Positions 8,380 to 18,204 of a stretch of 58,626 nt of DNA are shown here, piece by piece; within the stretch, counting starts at the first letter, position 1; the number at the start of each line of letters is the position of its first letter. The position numbers and the translations under genes were made by a program. The notes under the pieces were generated by a model that saw only the letters and a program-made list of their open reading frames with translations, ran no database searches and had not been told where the DNA came from. The stretch spans positions 1-58,626 of the forward strand of contig NZ_JAUAOA010000023.1 in the NCBI RefSeq assembly GCF_030542965.1, read 5' to 3'. The DNA is from Azotosporobacter soli. GTDB lineage: Bacteria; Bacillota; Negativicutes; SG130.

Positions 8380-8475
8380 GTAAGTGACGATACCTGCCAC
8401 GCTGCGGTATGGCTTTTGCCCGTACTGCGAACTTGGCGGGTTGTCTCTTTTTCTATTTACAATGAAGGAGCATAC

Positions 8476-10740
8476 ATGAACGAACAAGAACAACGACAAG
8501 AAATAGAACGTCTGGCGATTACGATGCAGCAACTGGAATGCCAGTTGGCGATCAGTGAAGATCTGTGCAGCGAGAAACATTCGGAAACGCGCGATACGCT
8601 GCTTGATTACTGGGGCTTATGCGGCGGCAACATTGCTGACGAGGCGCAGCTGGTGGAGACGGCAAACCGGCAACGAGCGCTTTCGACGATCGTGCACGAG
8701 CTGCCGCGCAACTTGCGCAAGATGCTCGATGCGCCTTATTTTGGCCGAATTGATTTTGCGGAATCTGAAGGTGTTGTCCTGGGAACGCCGGAAGCGATAT
8801 ATGTCGGCTTGGCGTCGCTGAGCGATGGGGAAAGCGGTGAATTCCTCGTTTATGACTGGCGTGCACCAGTCGCGGGCATGTTTTATGATTTTGGTCTGGG
8901 CAAGGCCGGATACGAATGCCCCGGCGGCCGGATCGATGGAATGATCAGTTTGAAGCGGCAGTATAAGATCAAACAGGGACGGATGCAGTTCATGTTTGAC
9001 GCCGATTTGAAAATAGACGACGAAGTATTGCAGGAGATTCTCGGTAAGAGCGTCGACGACAAGATGCATACGATTGTAAACAGCATCCAGCGCGAACAAA
9101 ATCAAATCATTCGCGACGGAAAGTATCGGGCGCTCTTTGTTGAGGGGCCGGCAGGCAGCGGTAAGACCTCGGTTGCGCTGCACCGGATCGCTTTCTTGCT
9201 CTACCGCGATCGCGCAAGCATCAATGAGAAAAATGTGCTGATCCTTTCGCCGAACCATGTGTTTAGCGATTATATATCCAATGTCTTGCCGGAAATGGGC
9301 GAAAAAAACGTCTTGCAAATGACGTTTCAGGATTATGCCGCGGAGGTGATGGCCGAGCAGCCGATTCGCTTTGAAACTCGTACCGCGCACTTGGAAGTCG
9401 TTCTTTCCCCTGTCGGCGGTGATGCACAAGCCGTACGGGCGGCCAATATCCGCTTCAAGTCGTCCGCTGCATGGGAAAAGATCCTGCAGGCGTATCTGGG
9501 CTGGCTGGAAAAAGATTTGGTCGACGATTATCCGGATATCATGCTGCGCGACAAAGTGGTTTTCAGTAAAGAGAAATGGCGCAGTTACTATAAAGACATG
9601 TTTGCAGCGATGCCGCCGCATGTCCGCTTGGACAAAATCAGGCGACTGGTTCACGATGCATTACGTCCGTTGATTTATGAAATCCGTACAGAACAGGAAA
9701 AAAAGATTCTGGCGACGACGAATGAAGTGAACAAGAAGACGATTAAGGCGATGGCTCGCATGGCGGCGCAAAATGAATTGCGCCCGGTTTTTGAACGGAT
9801 TGACAAACTGACGCGCCTGACGCCGCTCGCGGCGTATCGCAAATTGTTCAAAGGAAATTGGCTGGCGGCAAAGTTTTCTCGCGTTGCAGCGTTTCCGTCG
9901 GAATGGACAGCCATTCAGCGGCAAACATTGGCGTTTTTGAACAACGGCATCCTGACGAATGAAGATTTGGCGCCGTTTTTGTATTTTCAAGGCATGTGGC
10001 AGGGCTTTCCGGTGCGACGCGACGTCAAACATCTGATTATCGATGAGGCGCAAGATTATACGACGCTGCAGTTTAAGATTTTGAGCCGCATGTTTCCCGA
10101 GTGTACTTGGACGGTGGTCGGCGATACGGCACAGGCGATTCACCCGTTTTTGCGCACAGCTAGCTTTGCCGAAATGAGTGAAATTGTTGCGTTGCCCGAT
10201 GCGCATACCTTTCAACTGAGTCGAAGTTATCGTTCGACGCGCGAAATACAGGCGTTTTGCCAGGCGCTGCTGCGTCAGACGATGCCGACCGACTCGGTCA
10301 ATCGCAGCGGTGTGCTTCCGGCATTGACAAAGCTCTCCAGTCCGCAGGCGTTAGCGCCGACGCTGCTGGCGGCCATCGAAGAAATCCGACAGGCTGGCTG
10401 GAACTCGATCGGCATCATCGGCAAGAACATCGAAACTTGTCGACGGATTTTCCTTGCGCTAAAAGGAAAATTGAACGTCAATCTGGCGGTGGAAGAAGAT
10501 GGCGGTTTTTATCGCGGTATTGTTATCATTCCGTCGTACTTGGCGAAAGGGTTGGAATTTGATGCGGTGCTGGTGGTCGATGCCGACGCAAGCCATTATC
10601 GACGCGAAGAAGAGCGCAATCTCCTTTATACGATTTGCACGCGGACGTTACACGAACTGCGTCTCTTTTATCGTAACCAGCCGTCGCCGTTTTTGGCCGG
10701 ACTGGACGAAACATTATATCGTCGTCTGCCAGGCGCATGA
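8476..10740 (+). CDS. helD: HelD-type UvrD-like helicase / RNA polymerase recycling factor
   Basis: This 754-residue superfamily-1 ATPase has an N-terminal coiled coil (about 1-45) and split helicase domains, the HelD layout. Walker A is GPAGSGKTS (about 224-232). Walker B is LIIDEAQDY, followed by VVGDTAQAI, the arginine-finger region SRSYRSTREI, and KGLEFDAVLVVDA near the C-terminus. In Gram-positive bacteria HelD binds RNA polymerase and uses ATP to free stalled enzyme from nucleic acid. The start at 8476 is fixed by AAGGAG 6 bases upstream; an upstream in-frame ATG at 8350 would overlap the promoter. A strong terminator follows. Confidence 0.9.
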   Translation: MNEQEQRQEIERLAITMQQLECQLAISEDLCSEKHSETRDTLLDYWGLCGGNIADEAQLVETANRQRALSTIVHELPRNLRKMLDAPYFGRIDFAESEGVVLGTPEAIYVGLASLSDGESGEFLVYDWRAPVAGMFYDFGLGKAGYECPGGRIDGMISLKRQYKIKQGRMQFMFDADLKIDDEVLQEILGKSVDDKMHTIVNSIQREQNQIIRDGKYRALFVEGPAGSGKTSVALHRIAFLLYRDRASINEKNVLILSPNHVFSDYISNVLPEMGEKNVLQMTFQDYAAEVMAEQPIRFETRTAHLEVVLSPVGGDAQAVRAANIRFKSSAAWEKILQAYLGWLEKDLVDDYPDIMLRDKVVFSKEKWRSYYKDMFAAMPPHVRLDKIRRLVHDALRPLIYEIRTEQEKKILATTNEVNKKTIKAMARMAAQNELRPVFERIDKLTRLTPLAAYRKLFKGNWLAAKFSRVAAFPSEWTAIQRQTLAFLNNGILTNEDLAPFLYFQGMWQGFPVRRDVKHLIIDEAQDYTTLQFKILSRMFPECTWTVVGDTAQAIHPFLRTASFAEMSEIVALPDAHTFQLSRSYRSTREIQAFCQALLRQTMPTDSVNRSGVLPALTKLSSPQALAPTLLAAIEEIRQAGWNSIGIIGKNIETCRRIFLALKGKLNVNLAVEEDGGFYRGIVIIPSYLAKGLEFDAVLVVDADASHYRREEERNLLYTICTRTLHELRLFYRNQPSPFLAGLDETLYRRLPGA

Positions 10741-10745
10741 AAAAA

Positions 10746-10787
10746 GAAGTCCCGTATTGCTTGTAAGCAATGCGGGACTTCTTTTTT
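10746..10787 (+). terminator. Terminator after helD
   Basis: A near-perfect stem (10746-10762 with 10765-10781, one wobble) is followed by six T. Confidence 0.9.
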
Positions 10788-11036
10788 ACGAGACCTGCAG
10801 GGGGAAAGTATACATGTTTCTAAAGAAATAGAAACAGGAGAAAAACTGAAAAAAAAAGAATATTGGATCATAAGGAGAGATATAAATAAGATAGGATTTT
10901 GGAATTACTTTAGTTACACAATACTTAGAAAATGTGCGAAAAGAGAACGGACACAGGGGAACGATTGTTAAGTGGAGAAGTGTAACTTAATTATGTGTAT
11001 TAGAAGAAGGGTTATAACTAAAAAGGAGGTTTCATT

Positions 11037-13082
11037 ATGGAGAAGAAAATTGCGATTGGCGGAATACGGGGGAAGCTGCTAAGCGTCATGCTCTCGTTGT
11101 TGGTACTGTCACTGGGCGTCTCGGCGCTGCTCAGTTATTATTTCGCCAATCAGTATTTGAAAAAAAGCATTGATGATACGGCGATGGCGGTGGCATCGGA
11201 TTATTCGCAGCGAATTCAAGGTGATATTGACAATCTGAGAATACAGTTGGAAGAGTTAGCGAACAGTCCAACAATTGAGATGGGCAAGGAACCGGCTGCG
11301 ATACGCTCTTTGCTGGCAGATTTACAAAAGCGGCAGTCTCGTTTCGATAATGTGAACTTCATTCAACCGGACGGCAATGGTTTTCGTAATGACGGAAGCG
11401 TGACAAATGTCAGCGACCGTGATTATTATAAGAAGGTCGTAGAAACGAAAAAACCGTATGTCTCCGATCCGCTGCTTTCGCGCTCAACTGGCAAACTGGC
11501 CGTGATTATCGGCGTGCCGGTGCTTAACAGCCAAAACCAGCTGATCGGGATGATCAGCGGCAATTTATCACTCGACAGAGCCAGTGAAATGCTGAAAGAT
11601 CTGAAATTCAAAGAGACCGGCTATGGTTTTCTGGTCGATGACGGCGGCCTGGTCATTGCACATCCAAAGCGGGCGGAGTTGATCGGCAAGCTTGATTTGA
11701 GCAAAAAGGAAATCGATCCGGTTGTCAAGGCCGCTACGAAAGAAATGGATGAACGTTTGATGAAGAATTTTGCCGCCGCGAAAAGCGGCAAGGCGGTACT
11801 TGGCGAATATGCCGCCACCGACGGAGTCAATCGTTTGGGAATCTTTGCACCGTTTCAAGTGTCGGAGGGGCAGCAGTGGATAATGGTCGTATCGGCGCCG
11901 ATGGAAGAGGCGACGCGTGAAGTAAACAATCTGACGAAGATCATGCTGGGCGTCGCGATTGGCGCGGTACTGCTCGCTTCGCTTGTCATTTGGATCGTCA
12001 GCGGCAAACTGGCGATGCCGATCAGCCGGATGCGAGACGAAGCAATGCTTCTGGCCGAAGGAAATTTGCGGCGGCGTGATATTCTGATTGATTCCAACGA
12101 TGAGATCGGGCAGCTGTCGAGGGCGTTTGATGTGATGACCCGGAATCTTAGGGAATTGATCACCAAGGTGCAGTCGCAGTCGGATACGGTTGCCGCATCG
12201 AGCGAAGAATTGACCGCGAATGCGCAGCAATCGGCCGATGCCGCGAGCCAGGTTGCCGATTCGATTACGACGATTGCCGGCGGCATCGACAGCCAGGCTA
12301 CGGCGGTCACAAACATGTCGGCCGTGGTGGAAGAGATGTCGGGCAGTATCGAGCAAATCGCCGCGACCGGAAAACTGATCTCGGACATTGCCGCACAGGC
12401 TGCGCAAAATACCAGCCAAGGCGGCCGCGTCATCAGTCAGGCGCTTGAACAGATGAAAGAAATCGGCAATGGTTCACAGGCGGTGGAACACGCTATCGGC
12501 GAACTGGCAAAAGGATCGCAGGAAATCAGCGAGATTGTCAATCTGATTTCTTCGATTGCGGGACAGACGAATTTACTGGCGCTGAATGCTGCGATTGAAG
12601 CGGCGCGCGCCGGGGAACAGGGTCGCGGTTTTGCCGTGGTAGCCGAAGAGGTGCGTAAGCTGGCCGAGGATTCCAATCAGGCGGCGCAGCGTATCGCCGG
12701 ATTGATACAAAAGAATGAAACGGATATGGCGGAAGCGATCCAAGCGACCCAGTCCAGCAGCAAAGGCGTTGTCGCCGGTGTTACGATGGTCGGCGAAGCC
12801 GGTGAAACGTTCAAAACGATTGCAGGCGCGGTCGAGACTCTATCGATTCAGATCAAGGAAGTCTCTGATGCAATCGATCAGATTGCGGTCGGCAGTCAGG
12901 ATCTGGTCGGCTCGGTGCAGCATATCGACAGCATCAGCAAGACCAACGCCGATGAAGCGCATACGGTTTCGGCCGCGACGGAAGAACAGTCGGCCAGCAT
13001 GGACGAAGTCGCTTCGGCCAGCCTAGCCTTGGCGACGACCGCTGGCGAACTGCAGTCGGCAGTGGCAAAATTCGAGGTCTGA
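11037..13082 (+). CDS. Methyl-accepting chemotaxis protein, Cache type
   Basis: This 681-residue chemoreceptor has an N-terminal membrane helix (about 13-32), a dCache-like sensor region (about 38-300, including [19 protein letters not shown]), a second membrane helix (about 300-322), HAMP and a methyl-accepting signalling domain with the invariant tip ([18 protein letters not shown]). An AAGGAGG site precedes the ATG. It is monocistronic, with a terminator immediately after. The roughly 295 bases upstream are AT-rich and contain a small hairpin (about 10814-10833) but no promoter I can assign firmly. Organisation and C-terminus resemble the receptor at 786, but the sensor domains differ. Confidence 0.93.
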   Translation: MEKKIAIGGIRGKLLSVMLSLLVLSLGVSALLSYYFANQYLKKSIDDTAMAVASDYSQRIQGDIDNLRIQLEELANSPTIEMGKEPAAIRSLLADLQKRQSRFDNVNFIQPDGNGFRNDGSVTNVSDRDYYKKVVETKKPYVSDPLLSRSTGKLAVIIGVPVLNSQNQLIGMISGNLSLDRASEMLKDLKFKETGYGFLVDDGGLVIAHPKRAELIGKLDLSKKEIDPVVKAATKEMDERLMKNFAAAKSGKAVLGEYAATDGVNRLGIFAPFQVSEGQQWIMVVSAPMEEATREVNNLTKIMLGVAIGAVLLASLVIWIVSGKLAMPISRMRDEAMLLAEGNLRRRDILIDSNDEIGQLSRAFDVMTRNLRELITKVQSQSDTVAASSEELTANAQQSADAASQVADSITTIAGGIDSQATAVTNMSAVVEEMSGSIEQIAATGKLISDIAAQAAQNTSQGGRVISQALEQMKEIGNGSQAVEHAIGELAKGSQEISEIVNLISSIAGQTNLLALNAAIEAARAGEQGRGFAVVAEEVRKLAEDSNQAAQRIAGLIQKNETDMAEAIQATQSSSKGVVAGVTMVGEAGETFKTIAGAVETLSIQIKEVSDAIDQIAVGSQDLVGSVQHIDSISKTNADEAHTVSAATEEQSASMDEVASASLALATTAGELQSAVAKFEV

Positions 13083-13093
13083 GTTAGAACAAG

Positions 13094-13127
13094 AAAAACC
13101 TGTCTCTCAAAAGAGACGGGTTTTTCT
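13094..13127 (+). terminator. Terminator after the second chemoreceptor
   Basis: A 14-bp stem (one wobble, 4-base loop) is followed by TTTTTCTTT. Confidence 0.88.
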
Positions 13128-13161
13128 TTGCCCAGAGCTTGATTGACGCAAAATAACGGGA

Positions 13162-14922
13162 GTGATAAAATTATATTTCGAGTATACGATGGGGGATGAA
13201 GAGATAGTGAGTATCGATAAAGGATCCGAAGAGGTTCAACCTTTGACAAAGGAAAACTGGTTTGCCTGGGGCATGCTTGGGGCAGTATTTGCCTATATGC
13301 TGACCCTGAACATATGGATGCCGCTACATCGCGATGATTATGAGTATGCGTTGATCTGGGGCACGCTTGATAAGATTGCGAGTTGGTCGGATGTCTATCA
13401 GTCGCTGCAGCTGCATTATCTGACGCATGGAGGCCGGATGGTCGCTTTTGCCGTTTTAGACAGTTTTCTGCTGCTCGGGAAACAATGGTTCAATCCGCTC
13501 AACGCGTTTTTGTTTGTCGCACTGATTGTTTTAGTTTACTGGCATTCGCAGCGAACGCTGACCAATCGCTTCAACCCGTATATTTTGGGTCTGATCACCT
13601 TGTTTTGCTGGTTGTGCTTTCCGCAATTCGGTTCCGTCAACATCTGGATGACGGGCGCGTGCGTATATTTGCTGACGGCAGTCTTGATTTTTTCTTTTTT
13701 ATTGCCGTATCATCTGGCGTTTTGGAAAAGGTCGCCGCTGCAGGATACTTGGCTGAATGCGGTGCTCTTTTTTCCGGCTGGCATTATCGCGGGCTGGACG
13801 GTCGAAAATACGGCGGTGACGATGATTTTTGCGGTGCTTTGTTTGATATGGGATGCTTATCGAAAAAAATACCTTGAAAAGTGGATGTGCTCCGGTTTTG
13901 CAGGGGCTGTCCTTGGCGGTGCGCTATTGACAGGCGCTCCGGGCAACTATGTTCGCTACGCCGAACAAAGCGCCAAACCGATCGTACACGTTACGAATAT
14001 CCTTGCCGCTAGCGGTGAAATGCTGCTTTATATGCTGCCGCTTGTTCTATTCGGCGTTTTGCTGTGGCGCGCCGTTCGCGTGGAATATGCCGTGACGCAT
14101 CAGGGCCTGCAAATGCCAAAACCGATGCTTGCCGGTCGTGGTGTTGCCGCCGCATTAAACTGGTCGGTGATTGCGCTTATCGTGATATCCTATTGTAACG
14201 GCAAATTTCTTTCGCTTTGGTTGGGTCAGCTTTTATTCAATAAAGTGGCGGTGCCGCTGGGGATTGCTACCGGCCATTTGCAGGTGCAGCTTTCGAATAC
14301 ATTGGCAGGCCTGGAGGAAATGGCTTTGTACCTGCTTGTGATAACGCAGATATATAAACAGCTCGCGAAAAAAATGACGCTGCGCAAATGCGACGTCAAA
14401 GGTTTGGAGCCAAAGGTCGGCTGGCGAAAACTGGCGGCGGTATACCCGGAAGTCGGTGCGGCTGCTCTGGCTCTCTCTTTGGCGCTGCTAAACAATTTCG
14501 TTATGATCGGGTCGCCGCGTTTTCCGGGGCGCGCGACATTCGGCACGGTGGTGTTCTGCATCATTGGCGTGATGGCGCTCTTATCCGTAGCGCAGGTCAA
14601 AGAACGTTTTCTTGGCGCTGCAAGTAAAAAATATGCAGCAGCAGCGCTCATCGGATTGCTGCTTTTGCCGCTGGCGACAGTAACGCTGCAGCAGTATGCG
14701 ATTGTCGACCGGGTGGATCAGGAGCGAATTGTCTATATCCGGCAAATGGTGCAACAAGGCAAAACCGATTTGGAACTGAGTCCCGTGCCAATTACGAATC
14801 GGGCGCTGCTCCATGTTTATTATATTGAATGGAACAATCCGGTATCTAAGTATGGCCTCTGCCGCTATTATGGCTTAAAAGATGTAAAAGTGATTGATCA
14901 GAATGGTTCGTTAGCGAAATAA
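13162..14922 (+). CDS. Polytopic membrane protein, DUF6056-like
   Basis: This is a membrane protein of up to 586 residues with about 11-12 predicted helices. The first extracytoplasmic loop carries HRDDYEY followed by HYLTHGGRM, the hallmark of DUF6056/GtrII-like proteins and reminiscent of the acidic motif of GT-C glycosyltransferases. A role in modifying surface polysaccharide is therefore possible, but not shown. The start is uncertain: GTG 13162 gives the longest frame, while GTG 13207 has a GGGGGA element about 10 bases upstream and is the better-placed alternative. comB follows after 30 bases without a terminator, so the two are probably co-transcribed. Confidence 0.75.
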   Translation: MIKLYFEYTMGDEEIVSIDKGSEEVQPLTKENWFAWGMLGAVFAYMLTLNIWMPLHRDDYEYALIWGTLDKIASWSDVYQSLQLHYLTHGGRMVAFAVLDSFLLLGKQWFNPLNAFLFVALIVLVYWHSQRTLTNRFNPYILGLITLFCWLCFPQFGSVNIWMTGACVYLLTAVLIFSFLLPYHLAFWKRSPLQDTWLNAVLFFPAGIIAGWTVENTAVTMIFAVLCLIWDAYRKKYLEKWMCSGFAGAVLGGALLTGAPGNYVRYAEQSAKPIVHVTNILAASGEMLLYMLPLVLFGVLLWRAVRVEYAVTHQGLQMPKPMLAGRGVAAALNWSVIALIVISYCNGKFLSLWLGQLLFNKVAVPLGIATGHLQVQLSNTLAGLEEMALYLLVITQIYKQLAKKMTLRKCDVKGLEPKVGWRKLAAVYPEVGAAALALSLALLNNFVMIGSPRFPGRATFGTVVFCIIGVMALLSVAQVKERFLGAASKKYAAAALIGLLLLPLATVTLQQYAIVDRVDQERIVYIRQMVQQGKTDLELSPVPITNRALLHVYYIEWNNPVSKYGLCRYYGLKDVKVIDQNGSLAK

Positions 14923-14952
14923 GCAAGAACGAGTTGGAAAGGAAAGAATCGC

Positions 14953-15657
14953 ATGAAAATTGATGTTGCATTATTGCCTGGTACTGTCAAAGAAAGAGAG
15001 CTAACGTCTACGGTCTGCATCGTGCTCGATATATTCCGCGCGACGTCTTCGATTGTCACCGCGCTTACCAATGGGTGCGCAGCGATTTTACCCGCCCTTT
15101 CGGTCGAACACGCGCAAGAGCTGGCGAAACAAAGCGGTGCGACGTTGTTTGCCGGTGAGCGAAAGTCGATACGGATCGAAGGGTATGATTTCGGCAATTC
15201 GCCTTTGGAATTTTCGTCCGCGAAGGTGAAGGGCAAGCAGATCGTGATGACGACGACGAACGGTACAAGCGCGATCAAATCGACGGAAGGCGCGTATCGC
15301 ACGTTGATCGGTTCGTTTTTGAATGCGGCCGCCGTTTGCGCCGACGCCGCTGCAAGCGGCAAGGATATCCTGATCGTTTGCGCCGGAACGGACGGTCTGT
15401 TTTCGCTCGAAGACAGCCTGTGCGCGGGTCTGCTGACGGAAAAGCTGGCGGCATTGGCCGAAACGGAACTGACCGATGCGGCGCAGGGCGTACTCTTGAT
15501 GTATCGGGCAGCGCAAGCGAACTTGGTGGCGAGCGCGGTGACCAGCCGCAACGGCAAGCGCCTGCAGGATCTCGACCTGATGGACGATGTCCGGTACTGC
15601 CTGCGGCAAGATGCGTTGACAGTTGTTCCCTGCTATGCGCAGGGAGTAATACGTTAA
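14953..15657 (+). CDS. comB: 2-phosphosulfolactate phosphatase family protein
   Basis: This 234-residue protein has the ComB pattern: VCIVLDIFRATSS near the N-terminus, FGNSPLE, MTTTNGT, and VCAGTDGLFSLEDSLCAG. ComB removes phosphate from 2-phosphosulfolactate in a Mg-dependent step known from coenzyme M and sulfolactate synthesis. No comA, comC or sulfolactate-degrading gene is nearby, so the physiological substrate here is open. It has an AAAGGAAAG ribosome binding site and probably shares a transcript with the upstream membrane protein. Confidence 0.88.
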   Translation: MKIDVALLPGTVKERELTSTVCIVLDIFRATSSIVTALTNGCAAILPALSVEHAQELAKQSGATLFAGERKSIRIEGYDFGNSPLEFSSAKVKGKQIVMTTTNGTSAIKSTEGAYRTLIGSFLNAAAVCADAAASGKDILIVCAGTDGLFSLEDSLCAGLLTEKLAALAETELTDAAQGVLLMYRAAQANLVASAVTSRNGKRLQDLDLMDDVRYCLRQDALTVVPCYAQGVIR

Positions 15658-15663
15658 AAAAAG

Positions 15664-15697
15664 AGAGGCTGTCTCAGTTGAGACAGCCTCTTGTTCT
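15664..15697. terminator. Convergent terminator between comB and map
   Basis: A 12-bp stem (15665-15676 with 15679-15690) followed by a T-rich run. It lies between the stops of comB (plus) and map (minus). Confidence 0.8.
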
Positions 15698-15699
15698 CT

Positions 15700-16452
15700 T
15701 TATTCATCTTGTGCGGTCAGAATCAGGGGGCCTTCTTCTGTGATCGCCAGGGTATGTTCATATTGTGCGGAGCGGCTGCCGTCGACAGTGCGCGCGGTCC
15801 AGCCGTTCTGATCCATCTTACACTGCCAGGCGCCGACGTTGACCATCGGCTCGATCGTGATGACCATGCCGGCCTTCAGTTTTGCGCCCTTACCCGGTGC
15901 GCCAAAATGCGGTACGGCCGGGTCTTCGTGCAGGTCGCGTCCGAGACCGTGACCGGTGAAGTCGCGCACGACCGAGTAGCCTTCTGCTTCGACGTAAGTT
16001 TGGATCGCGTGACCGATATCGCCGATGCGATTGCCGACAACGGCTTTTTCGATGCCTTTATACAGCGCCGTCTTTGTGATCTCAAAGAGGCGTTTGGTTT
16101 CGGAGGAAGCGGTGCCGACCGCGTAACTCCAAGCCGAATCAGCCAGTGCGCCGTTCAGGTTCACGACCATATCGATTGTCACGATATCGCCGTTGCGCAA
16201 CGGCTTCTTGCTTGGAAAGCCATGGCAGATCTCATCGTTGACGGAAGCGCAGGTTGCGTAGGGGTAGCCGTGATAGCCTTTTTGCTCAGGCGTTGCGCCA
16301 TGTTTGCTCAGATAGCTTTCGACGAAGGCGTCGATCGCCAACGTGGTGATGCCCGGACGGATCAACTGCGCTATTTCCTTATGGCAATCGGCCAGCAGTT
16401 TTCCGGCCTCCTGCATCAATTTAATTTCCCGTTCACTCTTTAAGATGATCAT
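15700..16452 (-). CDS. map: Methionine aminopeptidase, type I
   Basis: This 250-residue metalloenzyme removes initiator methionine from nascent proteins. Type I features are present: HGYPYATCASVNDEICHG, the metal-binding aspartates in VTIDMVVNLNGALAD, the histidine in FTGHGLGRDLHE and the glutamate in TIEPM. The ATG at 16452 is chosen because it follows GAGGT about 12 bases upstream and gives the usual family length. The gene stands alone, not beside adk/secY, and has its own extended -10 promoter, so it may be a second copy in the genome. Confidence 0.93.
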   Translation of the reverse strand: MIILKSEREIKLMQEAGKLLADCHKEIAQLIRPGITTLAIDAFVESYLSKHGATPEQKGYHGYPYATCASVNDEICHGFPSKKPLRNGDIVTIDMVVNLNGALADSAWSYAVGTASSETKRLFEITKTALYKGIEKAVVGNRIGDIGHAIQTYVEAEGYSVVRDFTGHGLGRDLHEDPAVPHFGAPGKGAKLKAGMVITIEPMVNVGAWQCKMDQNGWTARTVDGSRSAQYEHTLAITEEGPLILTAQDE

Positions 16453-16495
16453 GAAAAACAGTACCTCGATTTCTATAAAAATCCATCTGACTTTC

Positions 16496-16504
16496 ATTAT
16501 AGCA
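16496..16504 (-). promoter_or_regulatory. Extended -10 promoter for map
   Basis: On the minus strand TGC immediately precedes TATAAT, an extended -10 element. I see no good -35. It lies between the permease terminator and map. Confidence 0.45.
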
Positions 16505-16563
16505 CCGATCGGCGAACAATATGGCGACGCTTTTAAAAAAATCCTAAGGCGGCTTAACGCAAG

Positions 16564-16606
16564 AAAAAGTCCGTGCCGACAAAACGTGCGACACGGACGG
16601 AAAAAA
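16564..16606 (-). terminator. Terminator after the YjeM-like permease
   Basis: Arms 16569-16575 and 16592-16598 pair perfectly with partial pairing inside. On the minus strand the stem is followed by five T. Confidence 0.7.
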
Positions 16607-16611
16607 TAGTC

Positions 16612-18132
16612 TTAAGCAATGTTTTCGCTGTCGGAAGAATTCGCTTTGCCCTGGCGTCCATAGAGGACGAGCGCAATGATTGAAAAGACGGCCGGACCGG
16701 CGATCATCCAGATCGTGTCGTCGATTTCGCCGTTCATCGCCGGTTCGATAATCGTGAAGAAATTAGCGAAACCGACGGTCAGCGTCACGATGACGCTCGC
16801 GATCAAGGCGCTGCGGTAGCTTTTGAAGACTTCAAACGGTTTGTGGATTTCCTGTTTCTTTTTAAAGGAAGCGAAGGCGCCGGAGAGGAACATGTACGGG
16901 AGCGTCATCGCGACATTGGTCATCAACACTAACTTATTAAAGAACTTCGAAGCGCCTTCGCCGCCGAAGGTAATCATCAGGATAAAGGCGATGATAATGC
17001 CGCACTGCGCCCACATCGCATTTGCCGGCATGCCGGTCGTCTTGTGCAGGAGCGTCAGTTTTTTCGGCCACAATTGGGCGGGCGTTCCTTCGATCATCTG
17101 CTTGAGCGGTGCATAGCAGAGCGTGAAGAAAGCGCCGCTTAGGCAGAGGAACATGGAAAGGCCGACGAAACGAGCCATCCAGATGCCGAGGAGAAGCGAA
17201 GTCGGCTCAGCGGCGCCGAAGCTGTGGCCAAGCTGATAACCGAGGTTTTTCATCAGGACATAAGCGACATTGCCCATATGGACGTTTTTCGCAGACAGTA
17301 CGTCAGCCCAGTTGGTGAACAGGCCGCAGAGGAATACGCCAAGCGAGTAAGCGATGGAGATGATGAAAGCGGAAATGGCGACGCCGCGCGGGAAGGTTTT
17401 TTCCGCTTTTTCCGTTTGGTCGACCAGACCGCCGACGGCCTCAATGCCGCCGTAAGCAAAGAGGGCAAAAACGAGGAAGGAAAGAATGGAAAGACCGGAT
17501 TGATATTTGGGGTTCGGGGCATGGAAGAATCCGTTGCCCGCATCACTGAGTACCGGTTCGGCGAAATGACCGCCGTTTGCCAGCAGTACCGCGGCAGCGC
17601 CAATCAGCAATACAATGTTGAGCAGCGCGACAAAGGTGCCGCCGATCGAAGTGACCTTTGTGATGTTCTTTAAACCTTTATTGGCAATATAAGTGACGCT
17701 TAGAATCCAGCAGATGCCGAGAATGCCTAAGACCTGCGTTGATTTTAAGCCCATGACGCCCCAACTGGCTGTAATGTCGGAACCGAACAGCGCGTTAGAG
17801 AATGGAATCCAGATCGCGGAACAGATATTGACCATCCAAACGACATAAGAAGCATACCACATAAAAGTACCAATAAATGCATATTTAGGGCCGACGGATT
17901 TTTCCATCCAGGAATAGATGCCGCCGCGTTCGTTTTTAAAAGCGGCGCCGTATTCGGCCATCATGAAGGCGAACGGCAAAAAGAAAGTGAACGCCGACAA
18001 GATATACCAGGGAATTGCGGCGTAACCCATCAGATAAAAGGAACGCGGCATGTTGGCAAAGCCGAAGACGGAAGTGAAAATCATAAGGACGAGTGGGACC
18101 AGGGTCAGTTTGTTCTGTGTTTGTTCAGACAT
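16612..18132 (-). CDS. APC-family amino-acid permease, YjeM-like
   Basis: This 506-residue integral membrane transporter has about 12 helices. The N-terminal LVLMIFTSVFGFAN, the GGIYSWM motif, SVGPKYAFIGTFMWY, FAYGGIEAVGGLVD and GIWMARFVGLSMFL follow E. coli YjeM closely by recall. YjeM is a member of the glutamate:GABA antiporter branch whose substrate is not established. The gene has an AGGAGG site and a good promoter. It is divergent from a CitA/DcuS-like two-component system, which makes it a likely regulatory target. Substrate is inferred only as an amino acid or related acid. Confidence 0.88.
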   Translation of the reverse strand: MSEQTQNKLTLVPLVLMIFTSVFGFANMPRSFYLMGYAAIPWYILSAFTFFLPFAFMMAEYGAAFKNERGGIYSWMEKSVGPKYAFIGTFMWYASYVVWMVNICSAIWIPFSNALFGSDITASWGVMGLKSTQVLGILGICWILSVTYIANKGLKNITKVTSIGGTFVALLNIVLLIGAAAVLLANGGHFAEPVLSDAGNGFFHAPNPKYQSGLSILSFLVFALFAYGGIEAVGGLVDQTEKAEKTFPRGVAISAFIISIAYSLGVFLCGLFTNWADVLSAKNVHMGNVAYVLMKNLGYQLGHSFGAAEPTSLLLGIWMARFVGLSMFLCLSGAFFTLCYAPLKQMIEGTPAQLWPKKLTLLHKTTGMPANAMWAQCGIIIAFILMITFGGEGASKFFNKLVLMTNVAMTLPYMFLSGAFASFKKKQEIHKPFEVFKSYRSALIASVIVTLTVGFANFFTIIEPAMNGEIDDTIWMIAGPAVFSIIALVLYGRQGKANSSDSENIA

Positions 18133-18150
18133 AGTTTACCTCCTGTAGTT

Positions 18151-18172
18151 TATAGTAGTTATGATTACTATA
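18151..18172. promoter_or_regulatory. Inverted repeat near the permease transcription start
   Basis: Arms TATAGTA and TACTATA are separated by 8 bases. The repeat lies just downstream of the -10 element of the YjeM-like gene, between the expected start of transcription and the ribosome binding site, a position suited to an operator. The function is inferred from position. Confidence 0.4.
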
Positions 18173-18175
18173 AGT

Positions 18176-18204
18176 ATTATATGTAACAAAAATGTTGTTC
18201 GCAA
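18176..18204 (-). promoter_or_regulatory. Sigma-A promoter of the YjeM-like permease
   Basis: On the minus strand TTGCGA (18199-18204) and a perfect TATAAT (18176-18181) are separated by 17 bases. Confidence 0.7.

Noticed and set aside
8617-9654. 345-codon minus-strand frame inside helD
   Set aside because: It lies wholly antisense to a well-supported helicase and has no recognisable domain or ribosome binding site. Such frames arise from GC-biased codon use, as do those at 11568-12419 and 43050-43811.
16343-16609. 88-codon plus-strand frame around the map start
   Set aside because: It covers the map promoter, the start of map and the permease terminator on the opposite strand and has no ribosome binding site.
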